Under the pieces are notes generated by a model. The model was not told where the DNA came from. It was given only the letters and a program-made list of their open reading frames with translations, and did no database searches. From Prevotellaceae bacterium UBA5903 (GTDB lineage Bacteria > Bacteroidota > Bacteroidia > Bacteroidales > Bacteroidaceae), in the NCBI GenBank assembly GCA_002431845.1, contig DJEH01000072.1:1005-30682 (forward strand): a stretch of DNA of 29,678 bases, given 5' to 3'. Below, one piece after another: positions 8,166-16,143 of this stretch. How positions within the stretch are numbered: position 1 is the stretch's first letter; the number at the start of each line of letters is the position of its first letter. The translations under genes were made by a program, and so were the position numbers.

Positions 8166-9995
8166 ATGATTAAGCATAATAAAAATAGGTTTGTTCCACT
8201 AATAGCTTCTATTGGTGTTGTAGTGGGTATATTGCTTGGAAGTTTCTTTGCCAACCATTTTTCAGGCAACCGCTTGAGCATTATCAACAATTCGAGCAAT
8301 AAAATCATTGATTTATTTCATCTCATCGAAGACCAATATGTTGATACTGTTAATATCCCCGACTTAGTTGAAAAAGCCTTGCCACAAATTCTTAAGGAAC
8401 TTGACCCCCACTCTACCTATGTTTCTGCATCAAAGGTAGAAGAGTCTATGCAAGACCTCAAAGGCAGTTTCTCGGGCATTGGAGTTCAGTTTACCATATA
8501 CAAAGATACCATTAGAGTTGTTAAAGTGGTCAAGGGAGGACCATCAGAGGGAGTTGGCATCGTTGCTGGCGACCGCATTGTGTCTATAGATGGTAAAACC
8601 TATGTTGGCGACAGCATTGCTAATGAAGGCGTAATGAAAAGATTGAAAGGCGCAAAAGGCTCTGTTGCCAAATTAGGTATCAAGCGAATGGGACAACCCC
8701 ATTTACTATCTTTCAACGTTACGCGTGGCGACGTACCCGTCAAAACAATCGATGCCACTTACATGGCAAGCCCAGGAGTTGGCTACATCCGCATTACAAG
8801 TTTTGGCGAAACTACATACGCTGAGTTTATAGCAGCCTTGAGCAATCTGCAAGCACAAGGATTTAATAAACTCATCCTTGACCTACGCGGCAACCCTGGT
8901 GGATACATGGAAACAGCCGTACAATTGGCCAATGAGTTTTTACCCAAAAACGCTTTGATTGTATATACTGAAGGCAGAAAATCAAAACGCAAAGAGTATC
9001 GTACAGATGGACGAGGATCGTACCAAAACCTACCCCTTGTGGTGTTGGTAGACGAGACTTCAGCCTCAGCAAGCGAGATATTTGCTGGCGCTATGCAAGA
9101 TAATGACCGCGGCACCATTATTGGCCGACGTACTTTTGGCAAGGGACTTGTACAAGTGCCCATAGAGTTTCCTGATGGCTCAATGCTGCGCTTAACGACT
9201 GCACGTTACTACACACCATCGGGCCGTTGCGTGCAGAAGCCCTATAAGCCTGGTGATGAAGAAGACTATGAGGCCGACCTATTGCTACGTGCCGAACATG
9301 GCGAATACTACTCTGCCGATAGCATACGCACTACGGGCGAAAAATACAAAACTCGCCTGGGACGCATTGTGTATGGTGGAGGTGGCATTGTGCCCGACAT
9401 ATTTATACCTCGCGACACCATAGGCATAACCTCTTACTTTAAGGAAGCATACCTCAGTGGCTTATTCTTTCAATATGCTTACGATTTTGTAGACAACAAT
9501 CGCACCGCCCTCATGAAGTGCAACGACATGGCATCTGTAGCAGCTTTTATGACCAAACACAATGTTGTTGAAGGCTTTGCTCAATACGCTGAAAAGGCTG
9601 GACTAAAGCGCCGCAACCTCATGATACAGCGCTCAAAAAAACTGATGATAAGCTATATTGGCACAGCCATTATATCAGACATCTTTGATGATGGAGAGGC
9701 TGCCGAATATGCCAATCAAAACGATAAGGCAGTGCTAAAAGCTATATATGTGCTAAATGCTAATAAGGCTTTCCCTATGGTAAATGACAACCATAACAAG
9801 CAAAAAACGCAAGCTCTTGCAGCATTTCGCAACAGATGGATGCACAACACCTTCTTTGCCTATGCTGCTCAAAGTGCCGACATCATGCAATGGTTACAGC
9901 CTTCTATGCCTTGGACATATACGCTTGCACCATTCACTAATACACAAGCACAATTGGCTTTATGTTGGAGAAACAGATTATTCGCAAACGTATAA
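8166..9995 (+). CDS. S41-family C-terminal processing peptidase (CtpA/Tsp-like)
   Basis: A 609-residue membrane-anchored protease facing the periplasm, which typically trims or degrades envelope proteins. An uncleaved signal anchor lies at about residues 9-30. A PDZ domain follows at about 100-180 (GSFSGIGVQ, GGPSEGVGIVAGDRIVSIDG). The S41 core includes LDLRGNPGG. The Ser/Lys dyad is Ser301 (in TSASASEIFAGAMQD) and Lys326 (in RTFGKGLVQ), exactly 25 residues apart as in E. coli Tsp (Ser430/Lys455), with Gln330 at the matching position. The last 60 or so residues (for example FFAYAAQSADIMQWLQ) form a tail beyond what I expect for the family, and the final 34 bases overlap the next gene in another frame. 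Confidence 0.93.
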   Translation: MIKHNKNRFVPLIASIGVVVGILLGSFFANHFSGNRLSIINNSSNKIIDLFHLIEDQYVDTVNIPDLVEKALPQILKELDPHSTYVSASKVEESMQDLKGSFSGIGVQFTIYKDTIRVVKVVKGGPSEGVGIVAGDRIVSIDGKTYVGDSIANEGVMKRLKGAKGSVAKLGIKRMGQPHLLSFNVTRGDVPVKTIDATYMASPGVGYIRITSFGETTYAEFIAALSNLQAQGFNKLILDLRGNPGGYMETAVQLANEFLPKNALIVYTEGRKSKRKEYRTDGRGSYQNLPLVVLVDETSASASEIFAGAMQDNDRGTIIGRRTFGKGLVQVPIEFPDGSMLRLTTARYYTPSGRCVQKPYKPGDEEDYEADLLLRAEHGEYYSADSIRTTGEKYKTRLGRIVYGGGGIVPDIFIPRDTIGITSYFKEAYLSGLFFQYAYDFVDNNRTALMKCNDMASVAAFMTKHNVVEGFAQYAEKAGLKRRNLMIQRSKKLMISYIGTAIISDIFDDGEAAEYANQNDKAVLKAIYVLNANKAFPMVNDNHNKQKTQALAAFRNRWMHNTFFAYAAQSADIMQWLQPSMPWTYTLAPFTNTQAQLALCWRNRLFANV

Positions 9996-10510
9996 AAGCA
10001 CTTGTTAAAAAGCTTACAGAACAAGAAAAACTTCGTTTATCGCAACAGATAACTACAAAGTTAGAGCTGAACGAATGCTTTGTCAAGGCACAAACAATCG
10101 TGCTATTTGCTTCCTTGCCCGATGAGGTAGACACTAGCCTTTTGCTCCTCAAATATAAGGACAAAAAGAATATTCTGCTTCCAGTTGCTGAAGGCGATAA
10201 CCTACTTTTAAGGCGCTTTCAAAACTTTAATCATCTGCAAAAAGGTGCATTTGGCATACAAGAACCTATAGCATGTGATAACGCATTTACCAACCTCAAG
10301 CAGGTTGATTTAGTTATCACGCCAGGGGTTGCATTCGACCAATCACTACACCGATTGGGCCGAGGCAAAGGCTTTTACGATAGGTTTTTATCGCAGCAAG
10401 CTATTAGCCAAGCATACAAAATAGGCATTTGCTTTCCGTGCCAATTAGTAAGTAAACTACCAACCGAAGCACACGACATCTTGATGAACGAAGTGATTAC
10501 TGCTTTATAA
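9962..10510 (+). CDS. 5-formyltetrahydrofolate cyclo-ligase
   Basis: A 182-residue enzyme that uses ATP to convert 5-formyl-THF to 5,10-methenyl-THF, returning it to one-carbon metabolism in the cytoplasm. The start MLEKQIIRKRIKALVKKL is typical of the family's N-terminal helix. The diagnostic motif is at residues 122-143 (GVAFDQSLHRLGRGKGFYDR), including the GRGKGFYDR nucleotide/folate loop. The start codon lies inside the end of the S41 protease gene (34-nt overlap, different frame), so translation of the two is probably coupled. One-carbon supply and dCMP deamination two genes upstream both feed thymidylate synthesis, a weak functional link. Confidence 0.93.
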   Translation: MLEKQIIRKRIKALVKKLTEQEKLRLSQQITTKLELNECFVKAQTIVLFASLPDEVDTSLLLLKYKDKKNILLPVAEGDNLLLRRFQNFNHLQKGAFGIQEPIACDNAFTNLKQVDLVITPGVAFDQSLHRLGRGKGFYDRFLSQQAISQAYKIGICFPCQLVSKLPTEAHDILMNEVITAL

Positions 10511-10605
10511 ATCTTGTAATGAACAAAAAGCAACAAGCCTATCATGTGCTCACATTCAGTTACTATATAAACATAATCTGAACACACATTAAAAACATAA
10601 ATACC

Positions 10606-11415
10606 ATGACCCTCGACATACTCATTTGCTCGCTCAATAAAGGCGTGGTGCGTGTGCAAGACGTGCTATTGCCGCCACAAGACAACGTGCGATACATCGT
10701 ATCTTACCAATATACTGACGAGCGTTACTTAGACCTTATCCCCAAGGTGCTTGCCACCCGAACAGACGTTGCTATCTATACCTACAAGGGGCAAGGTCTA
10801 TCTGCCAATCGCAACTTAGCACTCGACAAAGCTACATCAGACATTGTGATGTATGCCGATGACGACGCGCATCTACTGCCCGAAACGCCAAGCGTTGTGC
10901 TAAAACATTTCGAAGAAAATAGTAAACTTGATGTTGCGTTCTTTTGTGCCACCACCTATAAAGGCACCCCTCTTAAGAACTATCCCAACGAGGACTTCGA
11001 CATCATTGCCATACCAGCTCAATATTCAGTTTCGGCACTCGAAATGGCATGTCGTCGCACAAGCGTTCAAGGAAAAATACGCTTTGACGAGAGGTTTGGT
11101 CTTGGCACTAAATTCCTTACTTGTGGCGAGGAGGAGATATGGCTTGAGGACGCACTACACTATGGGCTAAAGATGCACTACTATCCCGAAAAAATAGTAG
11201 AAACCAGCATGAATCTTAAGAAATCGATGGTATATATTGATGCTGGTGTACAGCGCAGTCGCGGTGCTATATCCTACTATCGCCATGGCATGCACGCATG
11301 GTGGGATTGTCTATGTTTTGCTATTCAGAGCACTCGGAAGGGCTATTGCCACTTCTTCCCCATTATGCGCCATTTGGTTGAAGGCATCAGATACATGAAG
11401 AAGACAAGCAGATAA
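10606..11415 (+). CDS. Glycosyltransferase, family 2-like (GT-A fold)
   Basis: A 269-residue probable sugar transferase; donor and acceptor are unknown. The chain starts like a GT-A nucleotide-binding domain (MTLDILICSLNKG), continues with GQGLSANRNLAL (the family-2 pattern for the residues preceding the metal site), and has the acidic metal-binding DDD at residues 85-87 (MYADDDAH). GEEEIWLEDALHYGLK is a typical acceptor-side acidic segment. There is no signal peptide or convincing transmembrane helix, so it should act at the cytoplasmic face. It stands alone, 95 bp after the cyclo-ligase and before a strong terminator, with no other polysaccharide genes in the window. Confidence 0.85.
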   Translation: MTLDILICSLNKGVVRVQDVLLPPQDNVRYIVSYQYTDERYLDLIPKVLATRTDVAIYTYKGQGLSANRNLALDKATSDIVMYADDDAHLLPETPSVVLKHFEENSKLDVAFFCATTYKGTPLKNYPNEDFDIIAIPAQYSVSALEMACRRTSVQGKIRFDERFGLGTKFLTCGEEEIWLEDALHYGLKMHYYPEKIVETSMNLKKSMVYIDAGVQRSRGAISYYRHGMHAWWDCLCFAIQSTRKGYCHFFPIMRHLVEGIRYMKKTSR

Positions 11416-11433
11416 AAGCACCATCATCTATAA

Positions 11434-11493
11434 AAAGAAAAGGCAAGAATGTGCCATGCTAGCAAGCATTAAACACATTCTTGCCTTTTCTTT
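11434..11493 (+). terminator. 20-bp-stem terminator after the glycosyltransferase
   Basis: A perfect 20-bp inverted repeat (11434-11453 with 11474-11493) has a 20-nt loop that itself holds a 5-bp hairpin (ATGCT 11456-11460 with AGCAT 11465-11469). The 3' arm ends in CTTTTCTTT. The A-rich 5' flank gives a T-rich tract on the other strand, so it could work in both directions. Confidence 0.8.
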
Positions 11494-11633
11494 AAGAAGG
11501 TGTTTGTAATTATCAAGGATTTTTATCTAACTGCCGAGCCATGAAGCAAGTTATCAAGGAACTCTCTCACAAACTCTATAATTATAAAAGAGATTTGTCT
11601 ACTTAATTATAACAAAAAATTAAACACCTGCTT
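11494..11633. repeat. Possible small dispersed element with terminal inverted repeats
   Basis: The ends AAGAAGGTGTTT (11494-11505) and AAACACCTGCTT (11622-11633) are inverted copies matching at 11 of 12 positions. Inside, TTATCAAGGA occurs twice (11510-11519 and 11551-11560). A 21-codon frame starting with ATG at 11541 (MKQVIKELSHKL...) ends at 11606. The last 22 bases of the visible window (from about 29657) match the left end of this element at 19 of 22 positions, as if another copy began there. No target-site duplication was found. This is a tentative call. Confidence 0.3.
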
Positions 11634-11788
11634 ATAAACAAATTGAGCAATCATGCCATAAAAAGTGAACTATTTTTGACATTTTACACTTCCAATCTAG
11701 AGACAAAACGTTAAATCACACACTATAAAAATTAACACTTTTAATAAATAATCACATAGTTGCATACAATTTGATCTGTAGTTCTACA

Positions 11789-11891
11789 AGAACACGTATC
11801 CTTATGTGCTAAGGATACGTATGCTTAGCATACAAGAATACGTGTTCTAATGTGCTAAGGATACGTATGCTTAGCACATTAGAACACGTAT
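11789..11891. repeat. Cluster of nested perfect palindromes with an internal 26-bp direct repeat
   Basis: Three nested dyads are visible. First, an 11-bp stem with a 5-nt loop (11794-11804 with 11810-11820). Second, a perfect 22-bp inverted repeat with a 10-nt spacer (11838-11859 with 11870-11891). Third, the core AGAACACGTAT at 11789-11799 and 11881-11891, with its inverse ATACGTGTTCT at 11838-11848. A 26-bp segment at 11805-11830 recurs unchanged at 11851-11876. The repeats are not evenly spaced units, there is no open frame, and no T-tract follows. Function unknown. Confidence 0.85.
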
Positions 11892-12042
11892 TATAAGGGG
11901 ATAAAATAAGGTATAGCTATTTCAAAACAACCATAGTTTATTGATTTTCAATGTTTTATAAAAATATGCTCAAAAATCAAGAAATCAGAGCAAGCAAAGC
12001 GATTGATGATTTTTTTTGAATTTATGAGCATTTGTTTTTTCA

Positions 12043-13278
12043 TCAATAACTGATCAAAATCTCAGAAACGGGGCGGTCGGTTGATATATCAGTCGCAGAA
12101 ATTTCAGCATATTCAAACGAATCAAGTACAGAATCGAGCTTAGCCTCACCCGTAGGAGTAAGATCTTGAGCTGTGACACGCAGTTTTACGCTCCCACCCA
12201 ACGTGAGAGATGGTCCTTCGTCCTCTGGTGTACAACCTATCATGCAGTTGCCCTCAAAATCCTTTACAACATTGTTGAGTGGCATATCAACTTTTATGCT
12301 TTTACCATTGCTACACTTCACACTAATTTTGTCACTCTCTATGCAAATCTTCATAATCTCGTGCGATTTCATATCTGCATAAAGCATGGCGACAAGTTCT
12401 GTACCATTATAAAAAGAGTATTCATTTTGTCCCATGTCGCGGTCTGCACGAAGCGTATAATGGGTGTAGAAGTTTTCGAGGCTTTTGGGTATAGCCTTGT
12501 CGCTTTGTTGTAAAGTAAGTGGACCATATCCCTTTTCGGTAAACTGCAACTTAGCTAAATCGTTTGCCTTAGCTTGTTCGGTGAGTTTTTTATTCTCAGC
12601 CTCTTGTTTCTTCTTGGCATATTCTTCGAAAGCAGCCTTGTCAACTTCAACTAACTTGGCCACTTGATCTAAAAAATAAAGACGTTCTATCGACTCAGTG
12701 AGATTTGATTTCAACGTAAGTTTATAAGGCGATGCACCTACTTTTAATCCAAACATAATCCATGTATTTCCAACTCTTTCAAGCGATATAGCCATACCAT
12801 CCTTATTTAAAGCTATTACAGCATGAGCTGAGCGGTCTTCACTCTTTATAACATAGCCCTCTGGAACATTCAACTTCAATGACACAAGGGGGAAATAACC
12901 AGTACTTGCATGCTCTACCGAAAGAGTAAAACCTTTCAACACCTCGCGCTTGCCCCCCACACAACGTTCAAACGGCATTTCTTTGCCATCGAGTTCATTA
13001 GCAATACCCTTGAGTGTTTCGTAATACTTTGCGTGAAATACACTATCTTCTTTGTTTCCCTCATCCGTATACTTGAGGTGATTTTCTGCTAAATAAATTT
13101 CGTGCTTAGCACGCTCTGCATCGTAATGAGCGTAAACATAAGGTACATTACCCAAAATGCCCTCGCCAGTAAACATTTTGCCTTCAACCTCCTGCGGTGT
13201 GGTAGATACAGAATTGCCACACGACGCCACTAACAAGGAGAGAATAAAGCATGAGAAACCTAGAATCTTGTTCATCAT
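12043..13278 (-). CDS. Putative lipoprotein of unknown function
   Basis: A 411-residue protein I do not recognise. The N-terminus is a lipoprotein signal peptide with lipobox LVASC (Cys20), so it should be anchored to a membrane facing the periplasm or the surface. Two adjacent ATG codons (13278 and 13275) could start it. A charged, probably helical stretch rich in Lys/Glu/Ala lies near residues 205-240 (AAFEEYAKKKQEAENKKLTE). It separates two mostly beta-rich halves, the second of which contains four Cys (CIES, CSNG, NCMIGC). No catalytic motif was seen. It is transcribed divergently from the Omp85-type gene, with its own TACATTTG promoter element upstream. Confidence 0.8.
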   Translation of the reverse strand: MMNKILGFSCFILSLLVASCGNSVSTTPQEVEGKMFTGEGILGNVPYVYAHYDAERAKHEIYLAENHLKYTDEGNKEDSVFHAKYYETLKGIANELDGKEMPFERCVGGKREVLKGFTLSVEHASTGYFPLVSLKLNVPEGYVIKSEDRSAHAVIALNKDGMAISLERVGNTWIMFGLKVGASPYKLTLKSNLTESIERLYFLDQVAKLVEVDKAAFEEYAKKKQEAENKKLTEQAKANDLAKLQFTEKGYGPLTLQQSDKAIPKSLENFYTHYTLRADRDMGQNEYSFYNGTELVAMLYADMKSHEIMKICIESDKISVKCSNGKSIKVDMPLNNVVKDFEGNCMIGCTPEDEGPSLTLGGSVKLRVTAQDLTPTGEAKLDSVLDSFEYAEISATDISTDRPVSEILISY

Positions 13279-13308
13279 AGACTATTAACGTATTAAAGTT
13301 TAACATTC

Positions 13309-13337
13309 AAACAATAGTTTTTCGTTACCTATTGTTT
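13309..13337 (-). promoter_or_regulatory. 5'-leader hairpin of the lipoprotein gene
   Basis: A perfect 9-bp inverted repeat (AAACAATAG 13309-13317 with CTATTGTTT 13329-13337) lies just downstream of the predicted minus-strand -7 element. It would sit at the very 5' end of the transcript as a stabilising or regulatory hairpin, or it could be an operator. Confidence 0.4.
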
Positions 13338-13339
13338 AG

Positions 13340-13347
13340 CAAATGTA
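13340..13347 (-). promoter_or_regulatory. Bacteroidetes-type -7 promoter element for the lipoprotein gene
   Basis: Read on the minus strand this is TACATTTG, a perfect TAnnTTTG -7 motif, about 60 nt upstream of the start codon. The nearest TTTG that could be the -33 element (13374-13377) is 26 nt away, longer than the usual spacing. Confidence 0.55.
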
Positions 13348-13521
13348 CGAAGCTAAGCATTTCCACACCTCATCAAAAATAATGATTTTATAAAAAAGCT
13401 ATAAGTTTACACATTGGCTATTTATGTCAATTGTTTAAAAACAGACATAGCAAACAAGCACGTATTTTCGGTACGACACTAATAAATACCAATTTTTTAT
13501 ACATATTACACCAAAAACCCG

Positions 13522-13529
13522 TAATTTTG
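13522..13529 (+). promoter_or_regulatory. -7 promoter element for the Omp85-type gene
   Basis: TAATTTTG matches TAnnTTTG and ends only 8 nt before the ATG at 13538. If used, the transcript would be leaderless or nearly so. No good -33 TTTG is present; the T-run at 13493-13498 is the nearest candidate. Confidence 0.4.
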
Positions 13530-13537
13530 CCAAGATT

Positions 13538-14797
13538 ATGAAAATAAGAATATCCCCCCAAGGCTCATTCAACTTGGCATGGCTACTTGCAGGCATGCTT
13601 GCCATAAATGTGCAACAAGCCCATGCGCATAGCCACAATGACAACAATGCAACAAGCATTGTTGGTAATGATAGCCTACCCATAAAACAAGAAGTGACTG
13701 CATATGCCAACGACTCTATCGGGGAGAAAGGCGAACGCAAAGGACTTGTTAAGAGGGTGCTAAACTACTTTCGCGAATCAAACAAGCCCAAAAAGAGTAA
13801 GCGAGTTGATTTTGGTTTTATACCAGGACCTAACTACTCTTCTACCACAGGCTTAGGCCTCGGGCTACTAGGTACAGCCACCTACTCAGCCGACCCATCC
13901 GACTCTACATTGGCACGCTCTAATGCCTCTGTATATTCTAACTTTACAACGGGCGGTTTCTTTCTTGTAGGACTAAGAGGTAACCACATTTTTCCGCACG
14001 ATAGGTTCAGATTGGATTATAAACTTAACTTGTCTACCTTTACTACAAGTTTTTGGGGTATAGGTTATGCTAACGCTGACATCGATGCTAACAAAACCGA
14101 CTACCGACGCAACCGCATCAATGCCATGGCTCGCTTTATGGTGAAATTGGCAAACAATACTTACTTAGGCCCACTCATCAACTATCAAGTGAACCAAGCA
14201 CGAGGAGTAGACCAAACTTATAGCTATTTGTGGCAAGGGCAAAATAAAACAATACATACCTATACTGCAGGTCTATCATTTACCTACGACTCGCGCGACT
14301 TTATGCTGAACGCAACAAAAGGTATGTTTCTACAAATAGACCAAACGTTTACACCACGCTTTTTTGGCAACAAAGGCCACGGCTACTCAACTACCGAAGC
14401 AACCTTTTCTGCCTATAAAAAAGCATGGAAAGGAGCTGTGATTGCAGGCGAACTGCATGGAATGTTTAACTACGGACATACCCCATGGACAATGCTCGCA
14501 CAGGTGGGATCTAACGATCGTATGCGTGGATATTACGAGGGACGATACCGCGACAACAATGTGATAGAAGGGCAACTTGAACTGCGACAACACATTAAAG
14601 GTAGAAGCGGCGTTGTGGCATGGGTGGCATTAGCTAACGCATTCAACAACTTCGACAACATTGCATGGCGCCGCACATTGCCCAATGGAGGAGTTGGCTA
14701 CAGATGGGAATTTAAGAAACGCATCAACATCCGTATAGACTACGGATTTACACGCAACGGTGGCGGTCTTATATTCAACATAAACGAAGCATTTTAA
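13538..14797 (+). CDS. Omp85/BamA-superfamily outer-membrane barrel protein without POTRA domains
   Basis: A 419-residue predicted outer-membrane protein. A signal peptide ends near residue 31 (LLAGMLAINVQQAHA). A short charged linker follows, and then a barrel from about residue 85 (VDFGFIPGPNYSSTTGLGLGLLGTA) with alternating hydrophobic strands. The MRGYYEGRYRD motif at 329-339 corresponds to the loop-6 RG[FY] motif of Omp85 barrels. The C-terminal strand ends in Phe (GGGLIFNINEAF), a BamA-recognised signal. POTRA domains of BamA or TamA are absent, so assembly activity like BamA's is unlikely. These short Bacteroidetes relatives are annotated only as surface-antigen family proteins. The substrate or function is unknown. 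Confidence 0.82.
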   Translation: MKIRISPQGSFNLAWLLAGMLAINVQQAHAHSHNDNNATSIVGNDSLPIKQEVTAYANDSIGEKGERKGLVKRVLNYFRESNKPKKSKRVDFGFIPGPNYSSTTGLGLGLLGTATYSADPSDSTLARSNASVYSNFTTGGFFLVGLRGNHIFPHDRFRLDYKLNLSTFTTSFWGIGYANADIDANKTDYRRNRINAMARFMVKLANNTYLGPLINYQVNQARGVDQTYSYLWQGQNKTIHTYTAGLSFTYDSRDFMLNATKGMFLQIDQTFTPRFFGNKGHGYSTTEATFSAYKKAWKGAVIAGELHGMFNYGHTPWTMLAQVGSNDRMRGYYEGRYRDNNVIEGQLELRQHIKGRSGVVAWVALANAFNNFDNIAWRRTLPNGGVGYRWEFKKRINIRIDYGFTRNGGGLIFNINEAF

Positions 14798-14827
14798 CAC
14801 AAAACTATACATAAAAATATCATCACA

Positions 14828-14857
14828 GCAAGGGCTAAATAAAACATACGGCCTTGC
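14828..14857 (+). terminator. Weak hairpin between the Omp85-type and PCMD genes
   Basis: A 6-bp stem (GCAAGG 14828-14833 with CCTTGC 14852-14857) is followed by AAGATTTTA. The stem is short and probably only attenuates. Confidence 0.35.
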
Positions 14858-14876
14858 AAGATTTTACATTTTTATT

Positions 14877-15839
14877 ATGAAGTTCAGAACAATCGCATTG
14901 GGTGCACTACTTACTTTGTCAAGCACCCTTTCAATGCAAGCATTGCCCTACTCGCCTGAGTTCTTACAGACAGAGCAAGCTGACGAAAATGGTAACAAAC
15001 TACAGTTTATTCCTAAAGGGAACTTTGAATCGTGGACTGCCCAAACAATCAAAGAAAGCGGCATTATTGGCGGTAACACCGTTAAACTCATGCACTTGGG
15101 TTCACCATGGGGTTCGTCTAACGTGTGGGCTAAAGTAAGTGGTGTTACTAAAACTAACGTTAGCGTGTATCGTGATAGCCACCCTGGACATGGCTCGTGC
15201 GTAAAGCTATACACACACATCGTTGAAGCCAAAGTGCTTGGCATTATCAACATCAAAGTGCTTGCTGCAGGCTCTATATTCTTGGGCAACACCATTCAGC
15301 CAATTACCGACACCAAAAACCCAATGGCCAAACTGAATGCAGGACTTAAATTTACAAAACGTCCCAAAGCCATTGTATTTGACTACAAAACACACATTGT
15401 TAAAGGCAACCGCATCCGACAAAATGGCATCACTAAAGGTTCGTCTGTTGCTGGACAGGACATGGCAGATTGTATCCTATATCTGCAAAAACGTTGGGAA
15501 GATGCTAAAGGTAATATCTATGCCAAACGCGTAGGTACAATGGTTCACCGCTTTAGCACATCAAGTGGTTGGAAAAACAATCAGTCGTTTAATATTGAGT
15601 ATGGCGACATCCGTAAAAAGAGCTTCTACTCTTCGGCATGGGCTCTCACATCGGGCGCACTAACCAAATATGCCCGCAACTCTAAAGGTGTAATGGTACC
15701 TGTACGCGAAGTGGGTTGGGCTGCTGCCAACGAAAAGCCAACACACATTGTTCTACAGTTTGACTCAAGCCACGGCGGTGCATACGTAGGCACAGTGGGC
15801 AACACTTTGTGGGTAGACAACGTACGTTTTGCATACTAA
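14877..15839 (+). CDS. Exported protein with a PCMD-type (putative carbohydrate metabolism) domain
   Basis: A 320-residue protein with a signal peptide (about residues 1-22, ending SMQA before LPYS). The body fits the Bacteroidetes PCMD pattern: IPKGNFESW near 45, LGSPWGSSNVWA near 78, SHPGHGSCVKLYT near 102, and a C-terminal beta strand LWVDNVRFAY. The domain is assumed to bind carbohydrate and is usually found in surface or periplasmic proteins. Unlike many PCMD proteins it lacks a lipobox and an N-terminal Ig-like domain. It follows the Omp85-type barrel by 79 bp, and the two might form an envelope pair, but nothing in the sequence proves it. A strong terminator closes the unit. Confidence 0.78.
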   Translation: MKFRTIALGALLTLSSTLSMQALPYSPEFLQTEQADENGNKLQFIPKGNFESWTAQTIKESGIIGGNTVKLMHLGSPWGSSNVWAKVSGVTKTNVSVYRDSHPGHGSCVKLYTHIVEAKVLGIINIKVLAAGSIFLGNTIQPITDTKNPMAKLNAGLKFTKRPKAIVFDYKTHIVKGNRIRQNGITKGSSVAGQDMADCILYLQKRWEDAKGNIYAKRVGTMVHRFSTSSGWKNNQSFNIEYGDIRKKSFYSSAWALTSGALTKYARNSKGVMVPVREVGWAAANEKPTHIVLQFDSSHGGAYVGTVGNTLWVDNVRFAY

Positions 15840-15881
15840 TAGCCCCATAATCAAAAACATATCAAATAACAATAGGATATA

Positions 15882-15943
15882 AAGAGCGAGGAACTTGCAA
15901 AAGCACTTCATGCTATTTGCAAGTTCCTCGCTCTTATTTTTTC
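15882..15943 (+). terminator. 20-bp-stem terminator after the PCMD gene
   Basis: A perfect 20-bp inverted repeat (15882-15901 with 15916-15935) has a 14-nt loop, within which AGCA and TGCT can extend the pairing. It is followed by ATTTTTTC, giving a strong intrinsic terminator. Confidence 0.9.
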
Positions 15944-16046
15944 TATAACTGCCTTTTACATAAATAGGTGCACAAACTCATATCAATGATTACTGAATAT
16001 AATCAATATACAATATAAAAATGTAGGCTTAAATGCTATGTAAACC

Positions 16047-16066
16047 CGTCAAAATACCATTTGACG
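16047..16066. promoter_or_regulatory. Possible operator upstream of the efflux promoter
   Basis: A perfect 7-bp inverted repeat, CGTCAAA (16047-16053) and TTTGACG (16060-16066), has a 6-nt spacer and lies about 80 nt upstream of the -7 element. The spacing is compatible with a dimeric regulator site. No regulator can be assigned. Confidence 0.3.
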
Positions 16067-16143
16067 TCCAAATATAATTTTAAAAAATACTAATAAGAAC
16101 ACTTTATGCGAAAACTAACATACAACGTTTAGTTTTTTTGCCG

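Larger units (their letters stand above)
11416..12042. other. Convergent intergenic region without a recognisable gene
   Basis: This 627-bp gap lies between the glycosyltransferase (+) and the lipoprotein (-). It holds the 20-bp-stem terminator at 11434-11493, a possible 140-bp element with imperfect terminal inverted repeats at 11494-11633, an A+T-rich stretch without visible features at 11634-11788, and a palindrome cluster at 11789-11891. The last 150 bases are A+T-rich, with a weak dyad (ATTGATGA 12002-12009 with TCATCAAT 12040-12047) reaching the stop codon of the minus-strand gene. No clear terminator for the minus-strand gene is seen. Confidence 0.7.

Noticed and set aside
11789..11891. 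CRISPR-like array
   Set aside because: There are no regular unit-spacer units, the repeated 26-bp segment occurs only twice, and no cas genes are near. The structure is nested palindromes instead.
11838..11891. Intrinsic terminator for either convergent gene
   Set aside because: The 22-bp stem is long but no T-tract follows on either strand, and it is far from both stop codons (more than 400 nt from the left gene, about 150 nt from the right).
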